A DNA stretch of 64,000 nucleotides. Source: Erythrobacter sp. SCSIO 43205 (GTDB taxonomy: Bacteria > Pseudomonadota > Alphaproteobacteria > Sphingomonadales > Sphingomonadaceae). Shown one piece after another: positions 1 to 8,833 of the stretch. Position 1 is the first letter of the stretch; each line of letters begins with the position of its first letter. The notes beneath the pieces were generated by a model. It saw nothing but the letters and a program-made list of their open reading frames with translations, was not told the DNA's origin and ran no database searches. The position numbers were made by a program, and so were the translations under genes. The DNA lies in the NCBI RefSeq assembly GCF_019904235.1, contig NZ_CP063202.1, positions 1,178,001 to 1,242,000 of the forward strand, given 5' to 3'.

Positions 1-35
1 TTTTGGCCGAGATCAGCCGCGACTATTGATCCTGC

Positions 36-764
36 TTACGCATCACGCGCGTAGAGCATCGCCTCTTCGCGCCTGCGATTGACAAGCCCCTTAAGCACGC
101 GCCCGCCCGCCTTGTTCCAGCGTTTGAACTCAGCCGCTGCGCCTTCGTAGTCTTGCGCCTTGTGTTTGCGCGTCAGCGTCGCGCGGGCAATCGCGCCAGT
201 GTTATAGTGAAAGCTGACCATGGCATCGAACTGGCTTTGGGTGGTGGGCGTGTCGCCAATCGCGCGGGCGACATCAGCGGCATAGCGTTCTAGATCGTTT
301 GCTAGGCGTGCGTTGCACTGATCCTGCGTCCAAACCGTTCGCGGACCGATGCGCTCACCTTGCTTAAGGCCCGCTCCGGTTGCGCCCCAGCCAATGGTCC
401 ATGGCTCGCCCCCGGTGCCGGGATCAGGATAGGCCTCAACCAATCCGTCACGCCGCAATCGGGCGCACCCCTCAAAGCGTTTGATCAGCGCGATCCCATC
501 AGGGCCAATGGTGTGCCTCGAACCGGCTTTTGCGCGCTTCTTGGCGATGTTGGTGACTGCGTTTGAGACACTTGAGACACTGTTCAGAGGCGAAAAATTC
601 TCGCCCTCGTTTGGCGGGCCATCAAGCGCATCATCAAGCGCATCAACTTCCGACTGGCGAAAGCGTCGCCCCATTAGCTTTCTGACAAGGTCAAAGATGG
701 GTTTTCGCGCGCGCGCTGCTGGGCCGACTTTGGGAGTGCTGGTGGAAGAAGAGTGGTCTGACAT
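36..764 (-). CDS. GH24 phage-type lysozyme with N-terminal extension
   Basis: This 242-residue protein has a T4/P21-type lysozyme domain from about residue 85 to the end. The glutamate in RFEG (E98), the aspartate in AYPDP (D114) and the threonine in PWTIGWG (T123) fit the family's Glu/Asp/Thr catalytic set. The Glu-Asp spacing is longer than in phage enzymes because of a short insertion. The first 80 residues are a polar, low-complexity extension with no obvious signal peptide or membrane segment, so the route to peptidoglycan is unclear. It would hydrolyse the MurNAc-GlcNAc bond. No holin, spanin or other phage gene is adjacent, so it looks like a stand-alone chromosomal muramidase rather than part of a prophage lysis cassette. 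Its promoter would lie in the 218-bp gap shared with the divergent c-di-GMP gene. Confidence 0.85.
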   Translation of the reverse strand: MSDHSSSTSTPKVGPAARARKPIFDLVRKLMGRRFRQSEVDALDDALDGPPNEGENFSPLNSVSSVSNAVTNIAKKRAKAGSRHTIGPDGIALIKRFEGCARLRRDGLVEAYPDPGTGGEPWTIGWGATGAGLKQGERIGPRTVWTQDQCNARLANDLERYAADVARAIGDTPTTQSQFDAMVSFHYNTGAIARATLTRKHKAQDYEGAAAEFKRWNKAGGRVLKGLVNRRREEAMLYARDA

Positions 765-982
765 TTTGGAAACCTCGTGAGCGATTCGAGAAAGTAAACG
801 AGGTCAAGGGATTAGGCACAAAAAGGCGGTGTAGGAAAATAGTCGCAAAGCCACACCTGATAGGATCGTCTGTGCTGTGCAGCGTATGAACTTACCACCT
901 CGTCTCCCGATTTTTCGTTGGGCGAGAGGCTTCAAAAGAGAAGACACTCTTAATTAACAGCTACAACCTATCGCGCATACGC

Positions 983-2938
983 ATGGCATCAGTGCGATCA
1001 TCCTCGACTGCAAATGTTCAGGCCGATCTTACCCAATCAAGCGTGGGTGAGATTTATCGGCCTATCCTGCGCGGATATTTCGTTGTTTACGCGCTTTATT
1101 ACTCGCTCATGGTCGTGCTGAACTGGCTCAGCATGGAGATCAATCGCGATTTCCTGATGCTTGAAACAGCCACAGTGTTGGCAACGCTCTATGCGCTTGC
1201 CGGCTCCTGGATGATGCGCAAGTCACAGCCGGACATTGCCACACAGGCGCTGCTCTTGGGGATGAATCTTCTGGTGATTTGCAATGTATGGATTGCGCTC
1301 ACCATAGATTTTCGGCCGGAAAAGCTCACTTATTTCATCATAATGTCGATGCTGTTTGCGCTCGCGAGCCCCAGTTTCAGGCAATCCATCGTTGCCATTG
1401 CATTATCGCTTGGGGCGATGGTGAGCTTTGCGGACAGGCTCGACAGTGCGACCTTATCCGCATTTGGCTTTCTCAGCTTCGCGGCGGCCATGTCTTCGCT
1501 TGCCATCGCTTTTTACCTCAGGAAAGCCATCACGCGTATCGCCCTTGCCAACAACCAAGCGCGTGCGGAATTGTCAGAGGCAATGGCTCTTAGTGCTGAA
1601 ATGCGCGACCAATCCTTGTCCGACAGCCTCACCAAACTGCCCAATCGCCGTGCCTTTTTCGAAGCGCTTGGCCGTGTGGTAAGTGCATATGACGAGCAGT
1701 TGCCCGAAAATTCAGCGCGAGAAGATCAGACATGGCTGGTCCTGCTTGATCTCGACGGCTTCAAGGCGGTCAATGATGTGCACGGTCACAAGGCAGGCGA
1801 TCTGCTTCTCCAGGCCATCTCAGAGCGTCTGAGTGAATTTGCGAAGGAGGGCGCACACATCAGCCGGATGGGGGGCGATGAGTTCAATATGATTCTCACC
1901 GGGATTGCCGATGAGGAAGAGCTCTATGACCGGTGCAGCGCGCTTCTTCTGGAACTTGCTGCGCCCTATTACATCGAAGGGCGCCAGGTGCGGGTGTCGT
2001 GCTCGGCAGGATGCGTGCAGTTTGATCCTGCACAACCATCCGAAGCGCAGATCAGCAATGCTGATTATGCGCTGATGGTGGCAAAGAAGCAGGGCAAGAA
2101 CCAGACCGTCATTTTTGACCGCGAGCACGAAAACGAGGCGAAAGTGCGCCTTGAGATCGAAACAGCGCTGCGCGGAGCCAATCTTGCAGATGAGCTTTCG
2201 ATTGTTTTCCAACCTCAGGTGAGGCTGGGCGATAATGCAGTGGTGGGCGCAGAAGTGCTCGCTCGCTGGACCAGTCCGGCAGTCGGGACCATTGCGCCTG
2301 ATCGGTTCATTCGGATTGCTGAGGAAAGCGGTCTTGTGACCAACATCACTCTTGTGGTGGTTGAGAAGGCTTTGGCAGAGGTGAAAGACTGGAGTGCAAA
2401 ACTCCCCATCTCAATCAATCTGTCTGCGCATGATTTGATGTCTGACCCTGTGATCGAGCAGATCATTGGCTTGATTGATGAGTCAGGTGTCGGTTCTTCG
2501 ATGTTTGAATTTGAAGTCACCGAAACAGCCATGATGGGCGATATTCAAAAGGCGACGGCCAACCTTGTGCGTTTGGCGCAGGCAGGTTTTTCGATTGCTC
2601 TTGATGATTTTGGATCGGGTTACTCAAACTTCAGCTATCTGCGTTCCCTGCCCATCGCCCGGCTTAAGGTTGACCGGTCTTTCATCGATGACCCCACCGA
2701 TCCGATGGCGGAAAAGGTGCTGTCATCGCTTGTCGGCATGGCCCGCGTCTTGGGCGTCAAGTGCCTGGTTGAGGGGGTGGAAGACGAATTTTCGCTGCTT
2801 ATGGCCAAACGCGCAGGGGCCGAGCACGTCCAAGGCTATCTCTTTTCAAGACCCGTCAGCGGAAGCGATATGCGCAAGGCGCTCGAAATGGGCGCTTCCA
2901 TGGCTGAAAATGCAACGGGGCCTGCTTTGCGCGCATAG
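983..2938 (+). CDS. Membrane-bound GGDEF/EAL bifunctional c-di-GMP enzyme
   Basis: The protein has 651 residues. About six hydrophobic segments fill residues 25-180. A GGDEF domain follows (about 210-375, intact RMGGDEF near residue 295) and then an EAL domain (about 390-635). The EAL signature reads EVL, but the other phosphodiesterase residues are visible: the NLS asparagine, the glutamate in VTET, DDFGSGYS, the lysine of KVDRSF and the QGYLF glutamine. No RxxD inhibitory site precedes GGDEF. It therefore probably both makes and degrades cyclic di-GMP, and which activity dominates cannot be read from sequence. The N-terminal membrane domain is a likely sensor of the MASE type. The ATG at 983 has no clear Shine-Dalgarno sequence. 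The gene is monocistronic and ends at a bidirectional terminator facing glnA. Confidence 0.93.
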   Translation: MASVRSSSTANVQADLTQSSVGEIYRPILRGYFVVYALYYSLMVVLNWLSMEINRDFLMLETATVLATLYALAGSWMMRKSQPDIATQALLLGMNLLVICNVWIALTIDFRPEKLTYFIIMSMLFALASPSFRQSIVAIALSLGAMVSFADRLDSATLSAFGFLSFAAAMSSLAIAFYLRKAITRIALANNQARAELSEAMALSAEMRDQSLSDSLTKLPNRRAFFEALGRVVSAYDEQLPENSAREDQTWLVLLDLDGFKAVNDVHGHKAGDLLLQAISERLSEFAKEGAHISRMGGDEFNMILTGIADEEELYDRCSALLLELAAPYYIEGRQVRVSCSAGCVQFDPAQPSEAQISNADYALMVAKKQGKNQTVIFDREHENEAKVRLEIETALRGANLADELSIVFQPQVRLGDNAVVGAEVLARWTSPAVGTIAPDRFIRIAEESGLVTNITLVVVEKALAEVKDWSAKLPISINLSAHDLMSDPVIEQIIGLIDESGVGSSMFEFEVTETAMMGDIQKATANLVRLAQAGFSIALDDFGSGYSNFSYLRSLPIARLKVDRSFIDDPTDPMAEKVLSSLVGMARVLGVKCLVEGVEDEFSLLMAKRAGAEHVQGYLFSRPVSGSDMRKALEMGASMAENATGPALRA

Positions 2939-2957
2939 GATGTAGGATGCAGCAGCA

Positions 2958-2994
2958 AAAAAGCCGCCCGGACCAATCGTCCAAGCGGCTTTTT
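2958..2994. terminator. Bidirectional rho-independent terminator
   Basis: The arm AAAAAGCCGC (2958-2967) pairs perfectly with GCGGCTTTTT (2985-2994), and GGAC/GTCC extends the stem inside. The A-run on one side and the T-run on the other make it work in both directions. It sits between the converging c-di-GMP gene and glnA. Confidence 0.9.
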
Positions 2995-3014
2995 CATTGA
3001 CCTGGCGTCTCGTC

Positions 3015-4424
3015 TTACGAGCTGTAATACATATCGTATTCGACTGGGCACGGTGTTGTTTCCGTGCGCATAACTTCTTCCCACTTCAGTTCGGTGTAGG
3101 CTTCGATCTGGTCTTTCGAGAACACATCGCCTTTCAGAAGGAAGTCGTGGTCAGCTTCAAGAGCTTCAAGCGCTTCACGAAGCGAGCCGCACACGGTTGG
3201 AACCTGTGCAAGTTCGCTTGGTGGCAGGTCGTACAGGTTCTTGTCCATGGCTTCGCCCGGATGGATCTTGTTCTCGATCCCGTCGAGGCCAGCCATCAGC
3301 AGAGCTGAGAAGGCAAGGTATGGGTTTGCAAGCGGATCGGGGAAGCGGAACTCAACGCGCTTCGCCTTTTCGCCTGCACCGTAAGGAATACGGCAAGAGG
3401 CTGAACGGTTGCGCGCCGAGTAAGCGAGAAGCACTGGCGCTTCGAAACCTGGCACCAGACGCTTGTAGCTGTTGGTGGTCGGGTTGGTGAAAGCGTTCAG
3501 AGCTTTCGCGTGCTTGATCACCCCGCCGATGTAAAACAGGCAATTTTCCGAAAGGCCTGCATATTCATCGCCTGCAAAGGTTGGCTTGCCGTCTTTCCAG
3601 ATCGACATATGGCTGTGCATACCCGAACCGTTATCGTCCTTGATCGGTTTCGGCATAAAGGTCGCGGTCTTGCCGTAAGCGTGAGCGACCTGCTGAACGA
3701 CGTATTTGTAAATCTGCACGTGGTCAGCCGATTTAGTCAGCGTCGCAAAGGTAATGCCAAGCTCATGCTGAGCGGCGGCAACTTCGTGGTGGTGCTTGTC
3801 CATCGGAAGGCCGATTTCGAGCATGGTCGAAACCATTTCAGCGCGGATGTCCATTGCGCTGTCGACAGGGGCCACAGGGAAGTAACCGCCGGTCGCACGT
3901 GGGCGGTGGCCCATATTGCCCATCTCATAGTCTTTACCGGTATTGGTCGGCAGCTCGATATCGTCGATGGAGAAGCCTGAGCCTGCATAGCCATCTTCAA
4001 AGCGCACATCGTCGAACATGAAGAACTCAGGCTCTGGCCCGACATAGACCGTGTCACCGATACCGGTTGATTTAAGATAAGCTTCTGCCCGGGTCGCGGT
4101 TGAGCGCGGGTCACGGTTGTAAAGCTGGCCATCGTTAGGCTCAACAATGTTGCAGAAGATGCTGAGCATTGGAGTTGCGCTGAATGGATCGGCGTAGACT
4201 GCGTCCAGATCAGGCTTGAGGATCATGTCGGATTCGTTGATTTCCTTCCAGCCTGCGATCGATGACCCATCGAACATGAGGCCATCTTCAAGCGCATCTT
4301 CGTCCATGACGCCGGCCGACATGGAGAGGTGCTGCCACTTGCCTTTAGGATCGGTGAAACGAAGGTCGACCCACTCGATCTCTTCATCCTTGATACGTTT
4401 AACGATGTCTTTTGCGCTCGCCAT
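3015..4424 (-). CDS. glnA: Glutamine synthetase type I
   Basis: GlnA (469 residues, normal length) condenses glutamate and ammonia to glutamine with ATP, as a cytosolic dodecamer. The beta-grasp N-terminus and the catalytic domain are clear, including the MDKHHHEVA segment, the NGSGMH ATP/metal region and the NRSASCRIP loop. The KNLYDLPP motif near the C-terminus carries the tyrosine that is adenylylated in the GSI-beta group. It lies downstream of glnB with an 86-bp gap, the usual alphaproteobacterial glnBA order, so PII-dependent control of adenylylation and shared nitrogen-responsive transcription are expected. The gene ends just before the bidirectional terminator at 2958-2994. Confidence 0.98.
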   Translation of the reverse strand: MASAKDIVKRIKDEEIEWVDLRFTDPKGKWQHLSMSAGVMDEDALEDGLMFDGSSIAGWKEINESDMILKPDLDAVYADPFSATPMLSIFCNIVEPNDGQLYNRDPRSTATRAEAYLKSTGIGDTVYVGPEPEFFMFDDVRFEDGYAGSGFSIDDIELPTNTGKDYEMGNMGHRPRATGGYFPVAPVDSAMDIRAEMVSTMLEIGLPMDKHHHEVAAAQHELGITFATLTKSADHVQIYKYVVQQVAHAYGKTATFMPKPIKDDNGSGMHSHMSIWKDGKPTFAGDEYAGLSENCLFYIGGVIKHAKALNAFTNPTTNSYKRLVPGFEAPVLLAYSARNRSASCRIPYGAGEKAKRVEFRFPDPLANPYLAFSALLMAGLDGIENKIHPGEAMDKNLYDLPPSELAQVPTVCGSLREALEALEADHDFLLKGDVFSKDQIEAYTELKWEEVMRTETTPCPVEYDMYYSS

Positions 4425-4463
4425 AGTCGGTTACTCCAGCTTGGTTTTTGTTATTCGGTTTGG

Positions 4464-4495
4464 TGCGCCCTGCCGCGATTTGCGAGCGGGGCGCA
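4464..4495 (-). other. Hairpin in the glnB-glnA spacer
   Basis: In the 86-bp gap, TGCGCCC (4464-4470) can pair with GGGCGCA (4489-4495), with a further three inner pairs. There is no T-run on the minus strand, so it is not a classical terminator. It may tune the glnA:glnB ratio by partial termination or RNA processing. Confidence 0.4.
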
Positions 4496-4510
4496 GGTGA
4501 TTAGTTCGGC

Positions 4511-4888
<378 letters not shown>

Positions 4889-4892
4889 TCAA

Positions 4893-4909
4893 ATCAAGAA
4901 TCGTGCCAA
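4893..4909 (-). promoter_or_regulatory. Candidate sigma-54 promoter of glnBA
   Basis: The minus strand reads TTGGCACGATTCTTGAT. The -24 element TGGCACG is perfect and the spacing is correct. The -12 element is TTGAT where the consensus is TTGCW, one mismatch at a conserved base. Transcription would start near 4884, about 35 nt before the glnB GTG. Sigma-54/NtrC control of glnBA is established in several alphaproteobacteria; here it is an inference from the motif. Confidence 0.5.
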
Positions 4910-5025
4910 TGTGTGCAATCCTTGAGTAGCCGATCCTGAGCCTCGCGCAAGGATCATTCCTAGGACGGGCATTAACGCTGCGCTATGGCGCGTTGCCGAG
5001 GTGACTGCCTAAGCGGCGGGCGGAT

Positions 5026-5044
5026 GTGCCTATATTATAGGCAC
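5026..5044. promoter_or_regulatory. Perfect 19-bp palindrome between argC and glnB
   Basis: GTGCCTATATTATAGGCAC has two perfect 9-bp arms around one central base. It lies 24 bp past the argC stop and about 140 bp upstream of the predicted glnB transcription start. It has no T-tail, so an operator or enhancer site is more likely than a terminator. It does not match the NtrC palindrome. Confidence 0.4.
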
Positions 5045-5068
5045 GCTGGCTGCGGGTTATCCCTCAGA

Positions 5069-6004
5069 TCAGAGCCGCAGGCCTGTGGTTTCCGGCAGAC
5101 CGCACATGATGTTGAGGTTCTGGATCGCAGCGCCGCTCGCACCTTTCCCAAGGTTGTCCAGCCGTGCGATCAGGCGCGCCTGATAATCGCCTTCGAACAC
5201 AAACAGTTCCATCCCGTCCCAAGGATCAGCATCGGTGCGCAGCAACAGTTCGGGTGTTTCGGCACTGTCGGTTTTGACTTTGACAATCTCGCTTTCGCCA
5301 TAGTGTTCTTGCAGAGCGTTCAGCAGGATCGGCAGAGCGGGCTCTTCGAACTTCTCGTCCAGCATCACGTCGAGCGAAAGGGGAACGTCCACAATCATCC
5401 CGCGGTGGGCAGGGACAACAGCGGGAGAGAAAACAGGCGCCAATCCAAGCTGGGCATAGGTCTGCATCTCGGGCAGGTGCTTGTGGTCAAGCCCCAACCC
5501 ATAGGCGCGATAGGCGATGGTCTGATCGTCCGCGAACCTGTCGATCAAGGCATTGCCGCCGCCTGAATATCCGCTCACCGCGTTAACGGTGTAAGGCCAA
5601 TCGGGCTCGATGATCTCGGCCTTCACCAGCGGAGCGACGAGTGCCAGAAAACCGGTTGGATAGCATCCCGGATTGCTGACGAATTGAGCCTCGGCAATCT
5701 GGTCGCGACCGATCAGCTCAGGAAAGCCATAGGTCCATCCCTCGGCCACCCGGTGCGCGGAGGACGCATCAATGATCCGTGTGGTCGACCCTTCTGCCAG
5801 TTTCACCGCCTCACGCGCTGCATCATCGGGCAGGCACAAGATCGCCACATCTGCTTCGTGCAGAGCCTCGCGGCGCGCTGACACGTCCTTGCGTTGAGTA
5901 TCGTCGAGGACGATCAACTCAAACTCTCCGCGATCCTGCAAGCGGTCGCGAATTTCAAGGCCGGTGGTGCCGGCGGCTCCATCGATGAAAATGCGGTGTG
6001 TCAT
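5069..6004 (-). CDS. argC: N-acetyl-gamma-glutamyl-phosphate reductase (type 2)
   Basis: ArgC performs the third step of arginine biosynthesis, NADPH-dependent reduction of N-acetylglutamyl phosphate to the semialdehyde. The N-terminal nucleotide-binding loop GAAGTTG and the active-site cysteine in SNPGCYPTG are visible. With 311 residues it matches the shorter type 2 form. The start at 6004 (MTHRIFIDG) begins directly at the Rossmann strand; an in-frame start 13 codons upstream adds a basic stretch that is probably untranslated. The gene follows the small SH3 protein gene by about 50 bp and could be co-transcribed with it. Confidence 0.95.
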   Translation of the reverse strand: MTHRIFIDGAAGTTGLEIRDRLQDRGEFELIVLDDTQRKDVSARREALHEADVAILCLPDDAAREAVKLAEGSTTRIIDASSAHRVAEGWTYGFPELIGRDQIAEAQFVSNPGCYPTGFLALVAPLVKAEIIEPDWPYTVNAVSGYSGGGNALIDRFADDQTIAYRAYGLGLDHKHLPEMQTYAQLGLAPVFSPAVVPAHRGMIVDVPLSLDVMLDEKFEEPALPILLNALQEHYGESEIVKVKTDSAETPELLLRTDADPWDGMELFVFEGDYQARLIARLDNLGKGASGAAIQNLNIMCGLPETTGLRL

Positions 6005-6055
6005 AGCGAAAGCGCGCCTAGGCTTAATGGGCGCTCTAGGCAATGGGCAGCTTTG

Positions 6056-6412
6056 TTAGCCCGCGCTGAGAGCGCTTGCTTTCATATAGCCGCTTGGCCC
6101 CTCTGGCCCAAGGCATCCCCAGATCCAGTCGCCAGATACGTCGATCACCTCAACCTTGGTACCGGCTTCGAAATGAGCCACAACCGGGCTGTCATCGCGG
6201 ATGGTTTCCATCACATCGACACCCTTTTCACCAACTGTCCAGACTTGCGGGATAACGTAGTGCGCGGCCAGATGCGTGCCAGCAAGCGCAATGTGCGCAA
6301 GGTCGCCGCGCAAGGGCAGGGTGCCGGGCGCAGGCTTTGCCACCGGACCTTTAAGGCCCAGATCACCCGAAGGCACTGTGTATTCATGGTCTTGGCGGGT
6401 TTGGCCGCTCAT
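6056..6412 (-). CDS. Small bacterial SH3-domain protein
   Basis: This 118-residue protein has an SH3-like domain in its second half: a conserved GDWIWG turn (about residues 94-99) followed by GPSGYMKASAL. The first 50 residues are polar with many Pro and Gly. There is no convincing signal peptide, which is unusual because bacterial SH3 domains usually bind cell-wall peptide. It sits between an M17 aminopeptidase and argC on the same strand. In many relatives an aminopeptidase of this kind neighbours an NlpC/P60-SH3 hydrolase; only an SH3 part is present here. Function unknown. Confidence 0.7.
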   Translation of the reverse strand: MSGQTRQDHEYTVPSGDLGLKGPVAKPAPGTLPLRGDLAHIALAGTHLAAHYVIPQVWTVGEKGVDVMETIRDDSPVVAHFEAGTKVEVIDVSGDWIWGCLGPEGPSGYMKASALSAG

Positions 6413-6519
6413 TCCAGATTGTTCTTTCTCGAAACCCTGTTGCTTGTCTCGCGCTTAGCCACACTGGCGCCATCGAGCAAGTTAGCGAAAGGCGCCTGCC
6501 CCCAACCAACTGCAATGGA

Positions 6520-7905
6520 TTAACTACCAAAGCGCTCCTTAAGCATATGCCAAGAGGCTCTTAGGCCATAGGCCGTGCCGCCTTTTGAACGCCCCGGTTT
6601 GGGGAAGGGACGCCATGCGAATGTATCGAAATGGACCCAGTCCACGCCTTCACCGACAAAGCGATCAAGGAAGAGCCCGGCAACGCTTGCGCCTGCGTAT
6701 GGATTGGAATGCGCATTGACGAGATCGGCGATGTCGGACTTCAGATATTCGCGGTAGCTGTCCGGCAGTGGAAGTCGCCACGGTTCATCATCGACCTTGC
6801 GCCCAGCAGCGATAAGCGCATCAGCCGTCTCATCGCGCCGCGCCATCATCGCGGCATAATCCGGGCCAAGCGCCACTCGCGCAGCGCCGGTCAGCGTTGC
6901 AAAATCAAGCACCAGTTCCGGCTTTTCTTCCGAAGCGCGCGTCAAGGCATCGCCAAGGATCAGCCGTCCTTCGGCGTCAGTGTTATGGATTTCGACAGTA
7001 AGCCCTTGCCGGGTGGACAGCACATCACCGGGCCGAAACGCATCGCCAGCAATCGCGTTTTCGACCGCTGGAACCAAGAGGTGCAGCCGCACTTTCAACC
7101 CTGCGCCCATGATAAGGCCTGCAAGCGCGATTGCGTGTGCAGCGCCGCCCATGTCTTTCTTCATCAGGCGCATTCCGGCCCCAGGCTTTATATCGAGCCC
7201 GCCTGAATCGAAGCAAACGCCTTTACCAACGATGGCAAGGACTGGCGCATCCTTATCGCCCCATTGAAGGTGCATGATGCGCGGTGCGTGCTTGCGCGTT
7301 GCCGCGCGGCCAACTGCGTGCACCATGGGATAACCCTGCTCAAGCTCATCCCCGCGCGTTACTTTAAGTTCAGCGCCGTGCTCTTTCACGAGCCGATTGA
7401 ATTCAGCCTCAAGCGCTGCTGGGCCCATGTCTTCAGCTGGCGTATTGACCAAGTCGCGCACCAGCATTTCAGCCTTGGCCTCAGCCACATACCCCGGCAG
7501 GCGGCCCACTTGCCCGGTCAAAAGCACGCGGGGGCCCTGATCGCCTTCTGGTTTTTTATACCGGGTGAACTGGTAATGCGCTGTCAGCCAGCCAAAAGCC
7601 GCCGCGCCGGGTTCTTTATCGACCAGGCGATACGTCCCTTCAGGCAGCCTTTCCGCCAAAGCAGCAAGGCAATAGCTGCCAAGGTTTTCCGGATCGAGAA
7701 CCCCGCCGATCGCGAAGAAACCGTCGCCATCGGGCACAATCCCGACAGAACCGGGAGAGCCATCGAATTTCTGCCCCTTAAGGCTTGCCCGCTGGCCTGC
7801 GCTAAGCGTTTTTGCGAGGGCGTCATAACCCGCTTGAGTGGTAAGGTGGATCGCAACCGCGTCCTGTCCACGGTCGGCCTGGATGAGATCATTGATGTCA
7901 GTCAT
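6520..7905 (-). CDS. Leucyl aminopeptidase family (M17) metallopeptidase
   Basis: The 461-residue protein has the M17 C-terminal catalytic domain with the signature NTDAEGRL, and an upstream metal-binding run containing GKGVCFDSGG and a lysine-rich KKDMGG segment. It removes N-terminal residues from peptides in the cytosol, with two metal ions and a hexameric form typical of the family. The N-terminal domain is shorter and more divergent than in PepA, and it resembles the PepB-like subgroup common in alphaproteobacteria. The ATG at 7905 follows a divergent intergenic region shared with the DUF3298 gene. It may form an operon with the SH3 gene, 107 bp downstream. Confidence 0.93.
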   Translation of the reverse strand: MTDINDLIQADRGQDAVAIHLTTQAGYDALAKTLSAGQRASLKGQKFDGSPGSVGIVPDGDGFFAIGGVLDPENLGSYCLAALAERLPEGTYRLVDKEPGAAAFGWLTAHYQFTRYKKPEGDQGPRVLLTGQVGRLPGYVAEAKAEMLVRDLVNTPAEDMGPAALEAEFNRLVKEHGAELKVTRGDELEQGYPMVHAVGRAATRKHAPRIMHLQWGDKDAPVLAIVGKGVCFDSGGLDIKPGAGMRLMKKDMGGAAHAIALAGLIMGAGLKVRLHLLVPAVENAIAGDAFRPGDVLSTRQGLTVEIHNTDAEGRLILGDALTRASEEKPELVLDFATLTGAARVALGPDYAAMMARRDETADALIAAGRKVDDEPWRLPLPDSYREYLKSDIADLVNAHSNPYAGASVAGLFLDRFVGEGVDWVHFDTFAWRPFPKPGRSKGGTAYGLRASWHMLKERFGS

Positions 7906-7978
7906 GCAAGGGTCATTAATGTCCCGCTACGGCTTGTCACGCGCGAAATGAAGCCAAAGACTGATTGAAGGGGAACTG

Positions 7979-8779
7979 ATGATGAAGGTTTTGCCACTGG
8001 GATGGGGGTTGGGAGTGGCTTTGACTTTCGCCTGTGCGCCCATTTTTTCGCCCGTTTTTGCGTCTGAGCCTTCGGGTCAGGAATTTGAGGACAACGAAAC
8101 AAGAGGGGTCGCTGAACGCAGCTTTGCTTATTCCTACGGGCCGGAAGTGGCTGCTATCCCTGCGTTTGCCGATCTGATCCGCAAGCAAGAGGAAACGGCG
8201 CTCGACAAGCAAAAGGCGCAGTGGAATGAAGCGGTCGAAGAGTTCGCCGAACTCGGATGCGTTACCTGCGTGGCGCGGCTTTACACCAACACCTGGGAAG
8301 TCGCCGCACAGACTGATCGTTTCCTCATTCTGGTATCAGAAAAGTGGACTTACACGGGCGGCGCGCATGGCAATTCCTTCTTCACCGCGCTTGGCTGGGA
8401 TCGCGAAGCGGGGGCGGCAGGGGACGGCGCATCGTTTCGCCCGATCGATATGTTTGTAAGTGAAACCGCGCTCGAAAACACGGCCTTTGGCGAATATTGC
8501 GCGGCGTTGCTCGAACAAAAGCAAGAGCGGTTGAAGATCGACACTGCGAAGATGAACCCTTTCGAGGGGTGCCCCAGCGTTGGCGAATTGGTGGTCACGC
8601 CTTTGTCGAGCGATGGGGTGCATTTTGACCGGATCCAGTTGCTGGCCGCACCGTACATCGCTGGCTCCTTTGCCGAGGGGCCCTATGCGTTTGACATACC
8701 GTTGAGCGCGGCCATTCTTGCAGCGGTCAAGCCGGAGTTTGCCGACCACTTTATCGTCCCCAATGCGCCTGTGAATTAG
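7979..8779 (+). CDS. Exported DUF3298 (RsiV-like) domain protein
   Basis: The protein has 266 residues. The first 28 form a signal peptide ending near SPVFASEP; a cysteine at LTFAC does not make a good lipobox, so soluble export is favoured. The rest matches the DUF3298/DUF4163 type, with the conserved GGAHGNSFF turn (about residues 125-133) and a C-terminal YIAGSFAEGPY segment. Such domains occur in anti-sigma factor RsiV, which binds lysozyme, and in stand-alone envelope proteins. A strong AAGGGG Shine-Dalgarno precedes tandem ATG codons. The exact role is unknown, and no sigma-factor gene is adjacent. Confidence 0.82.
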   Translation: MMKVLPLGWGLGVALTFACAPIFSPVFASEPSGQEFEDNETRGVAERSFAYSYGPEVAAIPAFADLIRKQEETALDKQKAQWNEAVEEFAELGCVTCVARLYTNTWEVAAQTDRFLILVSEKWTYTGGAHGNSFFTALGWDREAGAAGDGASFRPIDMFVSETALENTAFGEYCAALLEQKQERLKIDTAKMNPFEGCPSVGELVVTPLSSDGVHFDRIQLLAAPYIAGSFAEGPYAFDIPLSAAILAAVKPEFADHFIVPNAPVN

Positions 8780-8833
8780 GCCATCCGGCGTACTGGCTTC
8801 GAAGGCCTCTCGCATTTTACACTGCGCATCGCT

